64,000 nt of DNA, from assembly GCA_018343915.1 (NCBI GenBank), contig JABRWF010000006.1, forward strand, positions 3,720,001 through 3,784,000. The letters are read 5' to 3'. The notes under the pieces are model-generated. The model did no database searches. It worked only from the letters and a program-made list of their open reading frames with translations, and was not told where the DNA came from. This stretch comes from Agroathelia rolfsii (Eukaryota; Basidiomycota; Agaricomycetes; Amylocorticiales; Amylocorticiaceae). Position 1 is the first letter of the stretch; each line of letters opens with the position of its first letter. This document shows, one piece after another, positions 1-12,310 of this stretch. The position numbers and the translations under genes are program-made.

Positions 1-850
1 GCGCCCATCTTTAGTGCATCTGCCTTTTTCTTGTCGTTATGCGAAATGGCTGTCACTTCTGCGCCCATCGCTGATGCAAACAGGATCCCAAAGTGTCCTA
101 GGCCACCGATACCGACGACAGCAACGCGAGACCCTGGCTTCACTCCAGCATTCCTGAGTGGTGAGAACATGGTAATGCCGCCGCAAAGCATAGGGGCAGC
201 GATAGCATCCTCGATCCCATCAGGAATATGGAACACGAATTGCTCATGCGCACGAATCCCGGTAGAATATCCACCATAAGCAACCTCGCCGTTGGGATAC
301 TTCTCGTTGTAGGTGTGAACCATGGCTTTTGCACAATAATTCTCATTACCGCCTATGAAATGGAATAAATATTACACTTAATTCAGGGTTAAGAAATGAA
401 CGCTCACTTTTGCAGACACGACATTCTAAACAAGCAAAGACTTGGGCACCAACTCCAGCGCGATCGCCAATTTTAAATGTCTGTACTTTTGATCCAACAC
501 GAGTGACACGCCCGACAATCTCATGTCCAACTATGACGGGATAGATTGTGGGCCCCCATCCTAGAGGGAAAGTTAGCAAATTTATTTCTAGAAACATGGA
601 CAAGCCGAAAGCAAAAAAGTACCGGATTGCGCTGTAGTGACGTCAGTCCCGCAGACACCGCAGTGAGATATTTTGATTTCAACGTCAAAATCTCCGAATT
701 CCTTGGGTTTAAAATCCATGACCTCAAACTCATCCCATGTCTGGGCAGATTTAACTAAAAGGTTATAATGAATAGGCATAAGGTGCGATAGTAAGTGAAA
801 ATAAATAGCATACCAGCATATCCTCTAAAATTGAGCGGCGAGCTAGACAT
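1..850 (-). CDS. Zinc-dependent NADP alcohol dehydrogenase (cinnamyl alcohol dehydrogenase type), 3' end outside window
   Basis: Medium-chain dehydrogenase that would reduce aldehydes to alcohols with NADPH in the cytosol (ADH6/ADH7/CAD-like). Exons are complement(join(<1..352,408..560,623..754,814..850)), about 224 residues present. In order: catalytic zinc Cys in HCGVCGTD, the GHE zinc/proton-relay motif, the four structural-zinc cysteines in CLECRVCKSGNENYC (interrupted by an intron after the third Cys), then the nucleotide-binding turn GIGGLGHFG. The start at 850 was chosen because the short first exon gives MSSSPLNFRGYA, and joining it through a GTATGC..TTTTAG intron restores the family N-terminus; a downstream ATG at 779 lies inside that intron. 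The C-terminal third lies beyond position 1. Family assignment is firm; substrate is not. Confidence 0.9.
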
Positions 851-2350
851 GATTCAAAGGCCGAAGATAGTAATTCTTTCGCTGATTTAGATTTATGAGA
901 AATTAATAGAAGAGCAGGAGGAATGGTGACCTGGATAGGACCAGGAAGCTTGTAGGCTTTATACCCACAGAGCCAAAGAGCTACTATGATGACAATATTC
1001 TTTTCGAGGGCTCAAGTAAGCATCTCCCATCGAGCTGTAAGCATTGAGAAGCACGGGCCAAAGAAGAGGCTGAGGCGTGTTTTGCCGAATTTGCCGAATG
1101 GTTCATTACATTCCTCATCGATACCGTTGAGACCGACTCTTCGCTAGATGAGCGAATTGGCGCAAAATAGAATTTTCCTGATTTATATAGGAATATAGGA
1201 TCATATGAGCAAAGGTTCTGGAGAAAATATCGTTCATCACTCAAAAAAAAAAAGACAATCTAGGAGCTGCCATAGATAGAGCAGATAAAGGCTCATGTAG
1301 AAATGCATTGTTGTAGAGGCCGATCGAGTTTCGGCATTTATTATTGCCGGTAATGCTGACTGTGGACGAAGCACCACTGCGGCCATTACAAAGCGTTACA
1401 ATGTTTGGCGGGTAGCGCGCCCAAATAGTAGAGATGAGTAATGTCTCCGAATTGATGACAAGAAGACCAGCCATAGGCTACACTTGGATTCACAAACAAA
1501 TCTCAAGTATGGCTACCATCAAAATCAAATAATGCTAGTGTGCACACTGAGTACTGAATACGTGCCGGACGTTGTTTACATCAACAATGATAATTCAGTT
1601 ACCACCGCCGGCGGACCAGACAAAGAGACGCGTTGAGCTGAGGAGCTTCGAGGGGCCCGATTCATATTGCAAGTATGGGCACAACAAATTTGTCCATTGA
1701 AGAGTCAGTTTCTCCACGTTTGTGTCGATAGCTAGTAGCTGAGGCCTGAGGTTCGCGTTGTTGATCATGTCAATTGTTCAGTGTGCTCAGACCTCCGAGT
1801 CAGAGTGCACAATCCTTGGTTACGATTCAATTGCCATACAGCCCCTGTCTTCTACTAATTCACTCGGGCCGCGTTCTCCGCCGCCGGCATGTTGGATCGG
1901 CTATGTGACCATTGGGCGTGTGACTCGTTATTTTTATATTATCTCTACTTGTAGCTGCCCAAGTGTGAACTAGTATAAACCCGACGACCCTTGTACAACT
2001 TTGTGCACCATACCTCTAGACTCAATCGTATACGCCAGTTGAAATTATACATGAAGACTACTGTAGGTGGATGCACTTGCTTCCCAGAGATCTTCTGTCA
2101 CCCCGACGCAGGCGGTGTTCAAGTTCATGAACAATGTTTAGAAAGCATATGCACTAGAAACGAAAAAAAAAGAGTTTGAAATGCTGCGAGAGAGTCAAAT
2201 AGTCAAGATTACACCTAGCTAGGATTCTTGAATCCTCCAGAAAAGATTAGTGACACCTAGTGAAAGCCCAACGCTTGCTCATTTACTCGACCGACATTCA
2301 GTATTGGTGGGGGACTGGCATAGCAGCTGAGTACTGCCACCGATTCTTAA
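851..2350. other. Intergenic stretch, no supported gene
   Basis: About 1.5 kb between the divergent alcohol dehydrogenase and the first carboxylesterase. It contains only short open frames (for example minus 984-1244 and 1241-1474) with no recognisable motif and no consistent splice partners. The segment next to 850 should hold the dehydrogenase promoter. Nothing else seen. Confidence 0.5.
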
Positions 2351-2353
2351 GAA

Positions 2354-2437
2354 GCAGATCATTTAGACCCCACATGATCATTTCAATACGTTCGTGGTCA
2401 AATTTATAACCATCATCTCGTGGAGTATCTATATAAG
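2354..2437 (+). promoter_or_regulatory. Promoter block of carboxylesterase A, shared with copy B
   Basis: A box at 2354-2388 (GCAGATCATTT..CCCC..TGATCATTTCAA) recurs with few changes at 6801-6833 in front of the second esterase. It contains two TGATCA-type half palindromes. A TATA box (TATATAAG, 2430-2437) lies about 50 bp before the ATG. Conservation of this spacing in both copies suggests co-regulation; the binding factor is unknown. Confidence 0.55.
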
Positions 2438-2488
2438 CCTTACTTTCCCAATACCTTAGCGAGTACGCAGGGAGCGGGTTTAACAACA

Positions 2489-4964
2489 ATGTCTCCCCAA
2501 TCTGCACTCAGGCTTGCAAGTCAACTTTGGCTCTCTGTAATATTGCTCTTATTGCCTCTGAATGTTGCTGCCACGAACACTACTGCACCCGTTGTAGATC
2601 TTGGATATGCCCAATATCAGGGCTATTGGGATGAATCGTTGAACACAACAATTTTCCTAGGAGTACGCTATGCCGCTCCTCCCACTGGTTAGTCCATCCA
2701 TACTTTCATTGACACCCTGATGAGAGACCAGTGATTTTTAGGCACACTACGATTTTCGGCCCCTCAAGCACCGTCTACTACGTCCGGCGTACAGCAGGCC
2801 ACTGCCAATCCAAACTACTGCTACCAGACGTCTACATCATTTGGCGAATCGGCCACGAACCCACACTTTACCGATAGCAAGAAAAAGCGTGATGCTGCGT
2901 CGACTGCTATCACCAACTCAGAAGACTGCCTCTTTTTAAAGTGAAATCCTTTCTCTCCTTTTTACCAACCGCTGAACCTAATGCAATCGACTATGAAGCG
3001 TTTTTACCCCGGGCACAGATTTGAACACAAGCCTCCCTGTCGTAGTGTGGATTCATGGAGGAGGGTAAGTGGGATTTCTGTGCGGAAATTGATTTGTATA
3101 ATAACTATTTGCTGGAATTGTAGATACATCCAAGGAGAAGCGCAATGGTAGTGAGTAATCGATGTGTTTTTTTTATAAAGAAAACCAAGTCCTAATGAGA
3201 AACTCAGTGACGGGGCTGACCTGGTTACCGACTCTCTGGGCAACGTTGTTTCCGTCGTTATTCAGTATCGCCTAGGAGTTTTCGGTAAGTGTTATAATCA
3301 CAGTTGTATTGGGTCAATTCTAACAATCTCTTCTTTGTAATATATAAGGTTTCTTGCCCGGAAATGTCGTGTACGAAAATGGAAGTTTAAATGCAGGACT
3401 ACGTGAGTTATTATCTGCTCGTATTCTCTTTCACCGCTTGAATGTTTGACGCAACACGCTACTCAAGTGGATCAAACATTTGCATTGAAATGGGTTCAGG
3501 AAAATGTCAGACAGTGTCATTCTACATTATGCGTCTCATTTCATGTGCTCAATATTGGATGTAGATTCACAAATTCGGAGGTGACGCTAGTAAAGTGACC
3601 ATCTGGGGAGAATCGGCTGGTAATTCATTATTTCAATAGCTTACTTCATTTTAATAACCGGGCTTCAGGCGCTGGATCCGTATTGCAGCATGTAGTTGCA
3701 AATGGTGGTAACACCCAGCCATCACTATTCCGGGCCGCCATAACAAGCTCAACATTCGTCCCATCCCAATTCTACTTCAACGACACTATCCCGGAGGTTC
3801 GTTGCTTCCTTTCTTTAAAATTACCAGGTAGTTGATTGCATTATCAGGAGTTGTACAATGACGTGATCAAGCAAGCCAAGTACGTATGCATGTACTCACC
3901 ATAACGAATTCTTTTACTCAGAGGAACCATGAATGGTAATTAGTTGCTCCACAACGGCGGACAGCCTTTCTTGCCTTCGTTCCCTCGATTCGGAAGCTCT
4001 GGCAGCTGTCAACTCGGTAGTAGCTGCGGCTGGTTTCTACGGCACGTACCGGTTCACACCTGTCATTGACGGGTCATTTATTGTAGAGAGTCCCACCACA
4101 ACTTTGAAAGATGGGCGTCACAACGCGGTATGATTTCTCCGAATTTCACTGACCCTCACTTTCTAATCATAACCAGGAGATACTCTTGTCGGTGACAAAT
4201 GAAAACGAGGGCTATATCTTCGTCAACCAATCGAATACGAACTTGACGAACTATGTTACGAATCTGTTCCCACTTCTCACGTCGAAAGAAGTCGAGAAAG
4301 CAGTAGAACTCTACTCTTCAGTCCCGGACACCTCGGTTGCGGAACAATGCAATCTGGTCATGGGAGAGTGTCAGTAATTCCTATATATTCTTTTAAAAAT
4401 TCGAAGATGATAATCTCAGGATATTAGCCATCTTTATCTGCCCAACATATTTACTACTTGGTGCCTTCGGTGACGCTGCATACAAGGTGATTCGAGCTAT
4501 ACAAAGATGGTACCTTATATTGACAAATTTATAAAGGGCGAGTTTGCCGTTCCGCCAGCAGATCATGGTGGCGACATAACCTACTATTTCGCAAGGCAAG
4601 TTTTTCTTTGACTGAACCATAGCCGTGAACTTACTATTTGACAGTATGGATAAATCAGTAGAGGGCGCTTTCCAGGAAGCCTTTGCGGAATCATTTGCTT
4701 CTATGATTATGTATCTCAATCCGAACGACAAGTTAAACAAAACAAATCCTGTACCATCATGGCCGGTTTGGGCTAAGGGACATACCGAAATGCTCTTCAA
4801 TGTGACTTCTTCTGGATCACCCAATATTTATACTATTCATACAAGTTCGACTTTGTCGGAGCGTTGCTCGTAAGTAAAACAGATTCATTATACAATCCCA
4901 AGAAATGATGTATCTGCTTTCAACTAGATTCTGGCAAGGCTTGTACAAGACCATCGGACAGTGA
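2489..4964 (+). CDS. Secreted type-B carboxylesterase/lipase, tandem copy A
   Basis: Alpha/beta-hydrolase of the type-B carboxylesterase family, predicted secreted, hydrolysing carboxylic esters of unknown nature. 16 exons: 2489-2687, 2742-2940, 2999-3064, 3124-3150, 3208-3284, 3349-3402, 3468-3505, 3565-3619, 3669-3796, 3848-3879, 3944-4127, 4177-4369, 4428-4486, 4537-4595, 4645-4869, 4928-4964; 543 residues, all phases close. A hydrophobic N-terminus (residues 10-25) looks like a signal peptide. The oxyanion motif VVVWIHGGG, nucleophile elbow GESAG (Ser237), likely acid Glu364 in TNENEG and likely His447 in DHGGD are present. Intron 14 starts with GC (GCAAGT) where copy B has GT. Copy B (6919-9432) has the same intron positions and phases. 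Confidence 0.93.
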
Positions 4965-6800
4965 TCAGTTTCTAGTTGTATTGCGGGCCCCGAAGCAAGA
5001 AGGAACTAGAATGATAATGATGTAGGAGGGCCTTCATCATTATATTGAGAATAGGAGGAATAGGTAGTTGTATTATGATAGTGAGAAGATTGGATGTAGG
5101 ATACAGGGATGATAAAGATGATAAAGATGTACTGTATGAAAACGACTACTGTACTTATATTGCATGGAACAAAGCGGTACGAAGGGTGGTATGCAATATA
5201 AGTGGTTTGAACAAACAATAAAAGAAAGAGAAAATGAACCGAAAAGGAAATCAAATGACTGCTTTGTTTCTGTCCAAGCGTACGCAATTGTGATCGTGTT
5301 TGTTCCCTCAACACATTAATTACTTAATAGTATATGCCACAATCCTCATGTTATACAAGAAAAACAATCGATGAAGGGGAATGAACAACATTTTTAACAC
5401 AGAAGAGGTGCGAATCTAATGGCAATGTCACCGTGAACGCGATCCTGGCAACGAAGGCTTTCTGCCGCCGGAATTATGTAAGCGTCATCTTTGGCGCTGC
5501 CGAGACGCTGGGCGGCCGCGCCTACTCTTGAGCTTGACCCACCACTGGCAGGATCACCTTCTCAAGGCGCTTAGAACATGATTTTGCATGCAATACGTGG
5601 ATGTTATAGTAAACACTCAAGTAAAGGTGCGAAGATGATTTAATTGCTCAAGTATAAGTGCTTCTTCTGCTATTTCCCCCTGATTTTCTTACAGCGGTCA
5701 CATGTTCATTTTTCATGCTTGTTATGTGCCTCCGGACGCTGCTATTACTGTTGTTCTGACACTATTATTAAACTGCTGCTTCTCTCTCATTTCTAAATGG
5801 CTCCGAATATTGGCTCTTTTTTCTGCCCAACTTGAGGGTGCCATGGGTATAATATGGATTTTTGCATACGCGGTGGGATATTGCCGCCGCTGCTTTGTAT
5901 ACCCTGCAGTGGATCCTTTGACGCCAGTGGGTGCGCTACCTACACTGTGCTCAATATCTGCGATTATAACCATTGCAACAACCATTATCTAGCATCCATG
6001 CAGAAGGAGCCATGCAGCTTCATATGCAAATGTCTATCGGTGACAACAGTCACTATTTAATGACTGCATCCCCCAATTTTTGTGAGGATCAATGGTCGTG
6101 CAAAAAACCAATTCGCTCCTACATTATGAAGGACCTATGCTAATCTCTTCTCTCATTCTTCCATTAAGCCAGAGCTGAAAATCCGTTTTGTGTTCTCCTA
6201 TCTCTACGCTTCGCTATCCCTAGACGCAAGAGGTGCTATATACATGAGCCAATGAGACGGTAAAATGGATGAAAGTTCATGAAATTTTTAAATATTTACT
6301 GTCGTCGTACTATTGTTCTAGTATCCATCGATGCATTTCGCGATGCTTATAAGTTTGCCAAATTGTCATGGCAGTCATGTGCATAATCTGTTTAACAAGC
6401 GGGAGAATGCTACAGATATAGAGTCACTTTTTATTTTACGAACTAAATCGGACGGGCCCAACGCAGAACATCGGACAATGTTGTCCTTTCTGGATCGGAT
6501 AGTTCTCATGCTACGAAGCATTTTTACCTGCTGATCGGCTTATCAAGACGGGGCCATCATGATGCAGGCAATAATCTTTCTAGAAATGGTGAAAATTATG
6601 TATCCTCAGGCTGGTGGATTTTTTGGTATTATACGTGAGTGTTGATAACTCGTGAGTATAAACAACATGAGTATCTGGACCTTGCAAATGCAAAGCTGGC
6701 TGTTGCTTGCTCACCTGACTATATAATACTCGATCAATGCTGGCCACATCATGATGCCAGTGGAATTGTATAGCTGCCTACAACCGCCGTTTCTCGGCAA
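4965..6800. other. Intergenic stretch between the two carboxylesterases
   Basis: About 1.8 kb. The first 350 bases are probably the 3' UTR of esterase A. A small GC-rich island at about 5430-5580 stands out from the AT-rich surroundings and may be an old gene fragment. Overlapping hydrophobic frames at 5702-5992 (plus) and 5722-5985 (minus) have no recognisable family. Confidence 0.45.
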
Positions 6801-6880
6801 GCAGATCATTTGAACCCCATGTGATCATTTCAACGCACTAATCATTAAATATGCAACTTCCCGCCGGCAGGGTATATAAA
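6801..6880 (+). promoter_or_regulatory. Promoter block of carboxylesterase B, shared with copy A
   Basis: The box at 6801-6833 matches 2354-2388 upstream of copy A. A TATA box (TATATAAA, 6873-6880) lies about 40 bp before the ATG at 6919. The intervening sequence has diverged, so the box stands out against a poorly conserved background. Confidence 0.55.
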
Positions 6881-6918
6881 TCGTGCTCTCCCAACGGTTT
6901 AGAAAGGACACAGTGAAT

Positions 6919-9432
6919 ATGCCTCTTGGATCTACATTTGCCTTTACAACTCGATCCTGGCTTTCTTTGGTCTTGCTCTTGTTGCCTCTAAGAGCTACAG
7001 CAGCGGAAAATACCCCCATTGTAGATCTCGGATATGCTCAATATCAGGGCTACTGGAATGAAACATTAAACATAACAAATTTTTTAGGCATTCGTTATGC
7101 TGCTCCTCCAACTGGTTAGCCTACTCAAGATGTTACTGATATCCTGGGTAAATTAAGCTTTTTGTAGGTACACTACGATTTTCGGCCCCTCAGACACCAT
7201 CTACGACGTCCGGTGTACAGCAGGCTACCGCCAACCCGAACTACTGTTACCAAACTAAAAGTAAATTTGGAACATCGGCAATAAATCCATATTTCATCGA
7301 TAGCAAGAAACGTGATACCGAGGCTACTAATATTACCAACTCAGAAGATTGCCTCTTCTTAAAGTGAGTTCCCGTTTCTTTAAAACAAAACGAAACAAAA
7401 AATAAAATCTTTCCACTAACCATTGAATCTAACATACCAAATCGTGAAGTGTTTTCACCCCAGGAACGGATCTGAATACAAGCCTTCCCGTTGTAGTGTT
7501 CATTCATGGTGGAGGGTAAGTCAAACTCACCTGTATCTCAGCTCATATACTGATGCTCTCCTATTATCATAGGTATGCTTCAGGATCAGCACAGAAATAG
7601 TGAGTGTTTGACTAGTCAAATTACCAAAGAAAACTCATCAAATACAATTAAAAATTTAGTAATGGCGCAGATCTGGTTACTGATTCTCTAGGAAACATTG
7701 TATCTGTTGTTATCCAATATCGTCTAGGAGTCTTTGGTACGCTTTACTCTACCAGCTTTATTAAGCAAACCTTGATATTAAATTCGTTTACCTCCGTATA
7801 AGGCTTCCTACCCGGAAATGCTGTTTACAACAATGGCAGCCTTAACGCAGGACTATGTAAGTAATCAGATCGTTCATCTTCTCCGTCATCTGCAGGGCTT
7901 TTAACATGGAATGAAAATCAAGTGGACCAGGCGTTTGCGCTGAAATGGGTTCAAGATAATGTAAGGCCGCAACACTGACGCACTTTTGTACGTTGCATTT
8001 GCTGAGTATCGCATATAGATTCATAAATTTGGCGGTGACGCTAGCGATGTGACCATTTGGGGGCAGTCTGCTGGTGTGCTGATTACTGTATTATCTTGTT
8101 TCTCGTACTAGTACTAACGAGAGCTCAGGCGCTGGATCTGTATTGCAGCATGTGGTCGCAAACGGGGGGAACACCCAGCCACCACTATTTCGGGCAGTAA
8201 TTACAAGCTCAACATTTATCCCTTCCCAGTTCTACTTTAACGACACTATTCCTGAAGTTCGTCGTTGCCTTTAAGTAATTTTTAAAGTCACTAAAAGTAT
8301 GATTAGGAAATGTACAACGAAGTGGTTACACAGGCCAAGTACGTGCACATGTATCCATTATACAAAGAACTTTATACTGATAAATAGTGATTAGTTGTGC
8401 CACAGAGGCGGATAGTCTGTCTTGTCTCCGTTCACTCGACTCCGCAGCTATGGCAGAAGTAAACTCAAGGGTTTCCGCTAATGGTTTCTATGGGACGTAT
8501 CGGCTGGTACCTGTCATTGATGGAACTTTCATAATAGAAAGCCCAACCGCAACTCTGCAAGATGGGCGTCACAACGCAGTATGCTAGAAACAACTTTCGT
8601 CAACTTCAATTACTGAAAATAACTAGGAAGTCCTTTTGTCTACGACAAATGCAAACGAAGGGCTTAGCTTTGTTAACCAATCGAATACGAACCTGACAAA
8701 CTATATAACCAATCTGTTTCCACTTCTCACATCGAGCGAGATCGGAGAGGCTGTAGAGCTCTATTCGTCCGTCTCGGACACCTCAATTGCGGAACAATGC
8801 AATTTAGTCATGGGAGAATGTCAGTAAATTCATAATTTGCTCGAAAACTGGAACTCTGAGATAATGAGAGTTCTTTGACAGCTATTTTCATCTGCCCTAC
8901 GTACGTCTTGCTTCACGCATTTGGCAATGACGCATACAAGGTAATTATGATTCAACTGGTGCAGAATTTTGGCATCATACTGATATTAAGTCATTCAGGC
9001 AGAATTTACTGTACCACCTGCATATCATGGTAATGATGTACCCTACTATTTCATCAGGTAAGTGCTCCTTCGGTACCGCTGTTACGATGAGCTCACTACC
9101 CGACAGTGAGAACAGGGTGGCGAAAGGTGCTTTCCAAGAAGCCTTCGCAGAGTCATTTTCATCAATGATCATCTCCCATAATCCAAATGACAAGTTAAAT
9201 TCGACAAACCCCGTGCCATCATGGCCAGTTTGGGCTGACATACACACTGAAATGATCTTCGATGTGACTTCTTCTGGCTCTCCCAACATTTACACTTCCA
9301 ATACAAGTTCGACACTGTTACAGCGCTGCTCGTAAGTACATTCCAATTACGTGAATACACCAATATTTGATATTCATCTATATCCTTTTAACAAGGTTTT
9401 GGCAAAGCTTGTACAAGACGATTGGACAATAA
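6919..9432 (+). CDS. Secreted type-B carboxylesterase/lipase, tandem copy B
   Basis: Paralogue of the gene at 2489-4964. 16 exons: 6919-7114, 7168-7363, 7450-7515, 7573-7599, 7660-7736, 7803-7856, 7923-7960, 8019-8073, 8129-8256, 8307-8338, 8395-8578, 8627-8819, 8882-8940, 8999-9057, 9107-9331, 9396-9432; 541 residues. Exons 3 to 16 have exactly the same lengths as in copy A; only the first two differ, by 3 bases each. Signal-peptide-like N-terminus. The nucleophile elbow is GQSAG (Ser235), so the residue before the serine is Gln where copy A has Glu. The acid motif TNANEG and the His motif YHGND are retained. ATG 6919 was preferred over an in-frame GTG upstream. All introns here are GT-AG. 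Likely functional. Confidence 0.93.
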
Positions 9433-10397
9433 TTATTTTCATTGCTATAAAATCATTTTACTTACCTGACCCGAGCACCGGAATTATACAAGGGCCCACT
9501 TGTTAAACAAACTTAAGTACCTATGTTAGTAGTAGTCTGTAAGACCTGATGCAACCGAAACCAGATATTCGGAAATGATATAGTATCTCCAATATTCATG
9601 TCAACGAGCGGTAAGAGATATGTGCATTATATCTAGATTTAGGGACAACTCCTATGAGGTACTAAAAGTCCAACGGAGCAACGCTCTCTCCCTCCCAGCT
9701 TCAGATCAAAGTACCACAGAGACGTGATAATATTAATAATGATGATAGATGAATTAGCCATTAGTGCATTCACGTAATAAGAATTTGGCCTTGCTACTTT
9801 GCGCTAGTATCATCTATGGATAAGTCGGCTTGCAATTCTGGTGGCTACTGATTGTTTAGGTATATCAAGTGAAGTTACTGCGCTAGTTGCTGGTAAGTGC
9901 ATACGGCTATAGAGGTTTCGATTAGGAACACAGCAGGAGTGACGAGGAATGCTATGCGGTTGTAAGTGTGCCTTGGTCACATGACAAAGGTCATAACTGC
10001 GATTTTGCCTCATATCCATACTGCTATCCGATCACTTACAAAGGCCACTTTAAGTAAAGAAGTCATAGTGTGCCGATGTAACTTGAGATCCCGCTCCCGA
10101 TCAATACAAACATACACCATCATCGCGGGTAGTTTTCCTAGTCAAGTGTAGGCAAGAAAAAACAATGAGACATCAAACCTGTAACATAATGCATTCAGTG
10201 CATCATAGCTTATGGGAGGTTCCTCTGATAAGACGTTTCAGCTTCATCTCATGACCTGAATAATCAGGAATCCTTCATAAATCAATGAAAAACCAACTAG
10301 AATCCCTTTGAGCCTTCCGGTGCTGCCTACGCGCTACTGCTGTATCCTGTACCCCAATAACCAGCACTTTGTAATTGGCCTGCCTATATATCGCAAG
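9433..10397. other. Intergenic stretch, nothing recognised
   Basis: Just under 1 kb of AT-rich sequence holding the 3' flank of esterase B and the 5' flank of the surface-protein gene at 10398. No frame with recognisable motifs or usable splice sites was found. Confidence 0.5.
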
Positions 10398-11768
10398 ATG
10401 GTTGAAATTGCATGGCTACTGGGAATATTTACTCTAGGATTAACTCAGGCTCGTGCCTTCTATATTAATGAATGCAACTCTTCCGCTCTTAGTTGGTATA
10501 TCAATGCTACAGGGGAAACTCCTTGCAAGACGTATGAGCGCCTGCGCCAGCTCTGTGATATTCAGTGTAAGCTCCCACATGCATACATTTCTGGACTGAC
10601 GACAACTTGAAGTCGGATACTTATGGGTCTTCAGACCAGCTTCCTCAGTTCAATCTTATCCTACCTGGAGATACGTGTAACAGTCAAGTGAAATCCTGTT
10701 GCTGCAATAGCATTGCATTTGACCTATCTATGCTTTGCTACAAGTGAGCCTGACTTTGGCTCCAGTCTTCCTAGTTTTTGTGCTAAGGGATTATCTTAGT
10801 TGCCAATACAATAATAACTCTACTGGTATTGGATTTGATGCTCCGAACGGCACCTACGAGCAATACTCAGATGGCTGTACTCCTTTACTCAATGGGACGA
10901 TCGATCCTACAGTCCAGAAAGCTGTGTGTGGTACTTATCTTGATCTTCCGTCATGGCTTTACACCACAGGTTGGTATAACACTGGTGCTTGGTATGTCAT
11001 GGTCCAAGCACTCATAAATTATATGCTTTTATGCTTACAGTAATCCAGGTTTTATGAATATTTTATGAACAATGCTGCGTTGAATATCAACAGTGGCCAA
11101 GTCCAAATTTTTTCTAATTGTGCCTCAGGAACGCATTCATCATCTGTGGCTCTACAGCCGTCAATTACGAAGTCAGGAGGTGCAACAGTAACTATAAGTG
11201 CTACTACTAGTATCAGTAGTAGTACTATCGATGCGAGTCAGTATTTACGACCTCCTACAAATGTTGGAACAATAGTTGGGGGAGCAATTGGAGGTCTTGT
11301 GGCCATTTTGATGGTTTTAGTAATGGTTACTTTTTACATGAAGAGGCGTAAAACCAGGGCCAGAGTAGTCGCCCAGATGACCCATCGAATGGCCGTACCA
11401 TTTAATAGTAGGGCAGAGTCTCAAAGAAGGGAAAGATTACCCAGACCAACACCACCAGAAGGTATTTTTCATTTTTGAGTTCATCTTTTCTACATTCTAA
11501 ACCCAAGCTCATAATGTGGCCATCTTATAAAGTACCAAAAATCAGAGATGACTATTGGAATTATAGTCCTAGTAAAGAACTTCCGGCACCGAGTGCTGCA
11601 CTATCTCGCCTGGATGCAACCCGTTTCCTACCTAACGATAGATGTTCCGTACTCCGCTCTGCACCAACGGAGCATGGCCTCACCAATTCTACTATGACTT
11701 GGGAAGTTGCGAATCCATCGCAACACCTGCAAATATTCTCTTCTGCTTCCTCCTCAAACTATTCCTGA
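10398..11768 (+). CDS. Cys-rich single-pass membrane protein, family copy 1
   Basis: Uncharacterised surface protein family; two paralogues lie at 56690-58244 and 59813-61386. Exons: 10398-10566, 10635-10743, 10800-10991, 11049-11461, 11533-11768; 372 residues. Layout: signal peptide (1-20), ectodomain with CNSSALSWY, ETPCKTYERLRQLC, SCCCNS, LCYNCQYNNN and a Trp/Tyr-rich patch, a Ser/Thr-rich stalk, one membrane span at about 228-252 followed by a KRRK stop-transfer cluster, then a Pro/Ser-rich cytoplasmic tail. The conserved cysteines imply a disulfide-bonded extracellular domain. Function unknown; a receptor or wall-sensor role would be speculation. A TATATAT run sits only about 15 bp before the ATG, un usually close for a TATA box. 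Confidence 0.85.
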
Positions 11769-12005
11769 ATCTAGTGATAAAAATGAAAGGAACACACATA
11801 TATAGTCTGTGGTATTTATATTATTTATTCAATGGTAATCGCTAAGTAATCAATATTTATCGATGCAAACTCAACTGTGGGCATGATGTATTTATATAGC
11901 TCGTGCATATATTGAGATCAGCTATGTAAATTGTATCAAATACTTGGAATAGAAGGATGGAAAATAATCAATACTCGCATGACACGTGAATGTGGTCCAT
12001 AGATC
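11769..12005. other. 3' flank of the surface-protein gene
   Basis: Short AT-rich spacer between the stop codon at 11768 and the esterase relic that ends at 12006. No feature seen. Confidence 0.5.
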
Positions 12006-12177
12006 CTACTGGCCAATAAGCTGATACACGCTGTCCCAGTATCTAACACCATCGTCCTCCTGGTCAACGACTGTATCCATTTCATCATCAAGAGACTCGA
12101 CCTCGCGCGCAATGCTCCAACAAGGCAACATCGATCACTGTTGTGTAGATGTTAGGCAAACCGGACTCTGTCACATC
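12006..12177 (-). pseudogene. C-terminal relic of a third type-B carboxylesterase
   Basis: Read on the minus strand, the segment gives DVTESGLPNIYT, then a LLEHC motif, then YWDSVYQLIGQ followed by a stop. These match the last two exons of the esterases at 2489 and 6919 (DVTSSGSPNIYT, QRC, FWQSLYKTIGQ). The splice boundary between the two parts is not resolved. Nothing upstream of the DVT motif survives: the homology stops exactly where a Helitron-like repeat begins at 12176. The gene was in the opposite orientation to the two intact copies. Confidence 0.75.
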
Positions 12178-12310
12178 AATAATAAAACGACACCTACACA
12201 AATGTCAAAATATATGAGATCGTCATTAAAATTTGATCCCATAATAGAATTTCATATCCGCTGCATGAAAATCTTACCATTTTCGTTTATATCCATCGGG
12301 TGAAATAATG
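12176..12310 (+). mobile_element. Helitron-like repeat, 5' end, truncated copy
   Basis: Begins TCAATAATAAAACGACACC directly after an A. Its first roughly 130 bases resemble the sequence from 50583 onward. The same 5' end is found at 23096 (minus) and, more diverged, at 54584. No 3' hairpin terminus was found downstream, so the copy is truncated or too degraded to follow. The left junction lies inside the esterase relic. Confidence 0.5.

Noticed and set aside
5702..5992. Hydrophobic plus frame with Cys residues, considered as a hydrophobin
   Set aside because: The eight-Cys hydrophobin spacing is absent and there is no convincing start or splice context.
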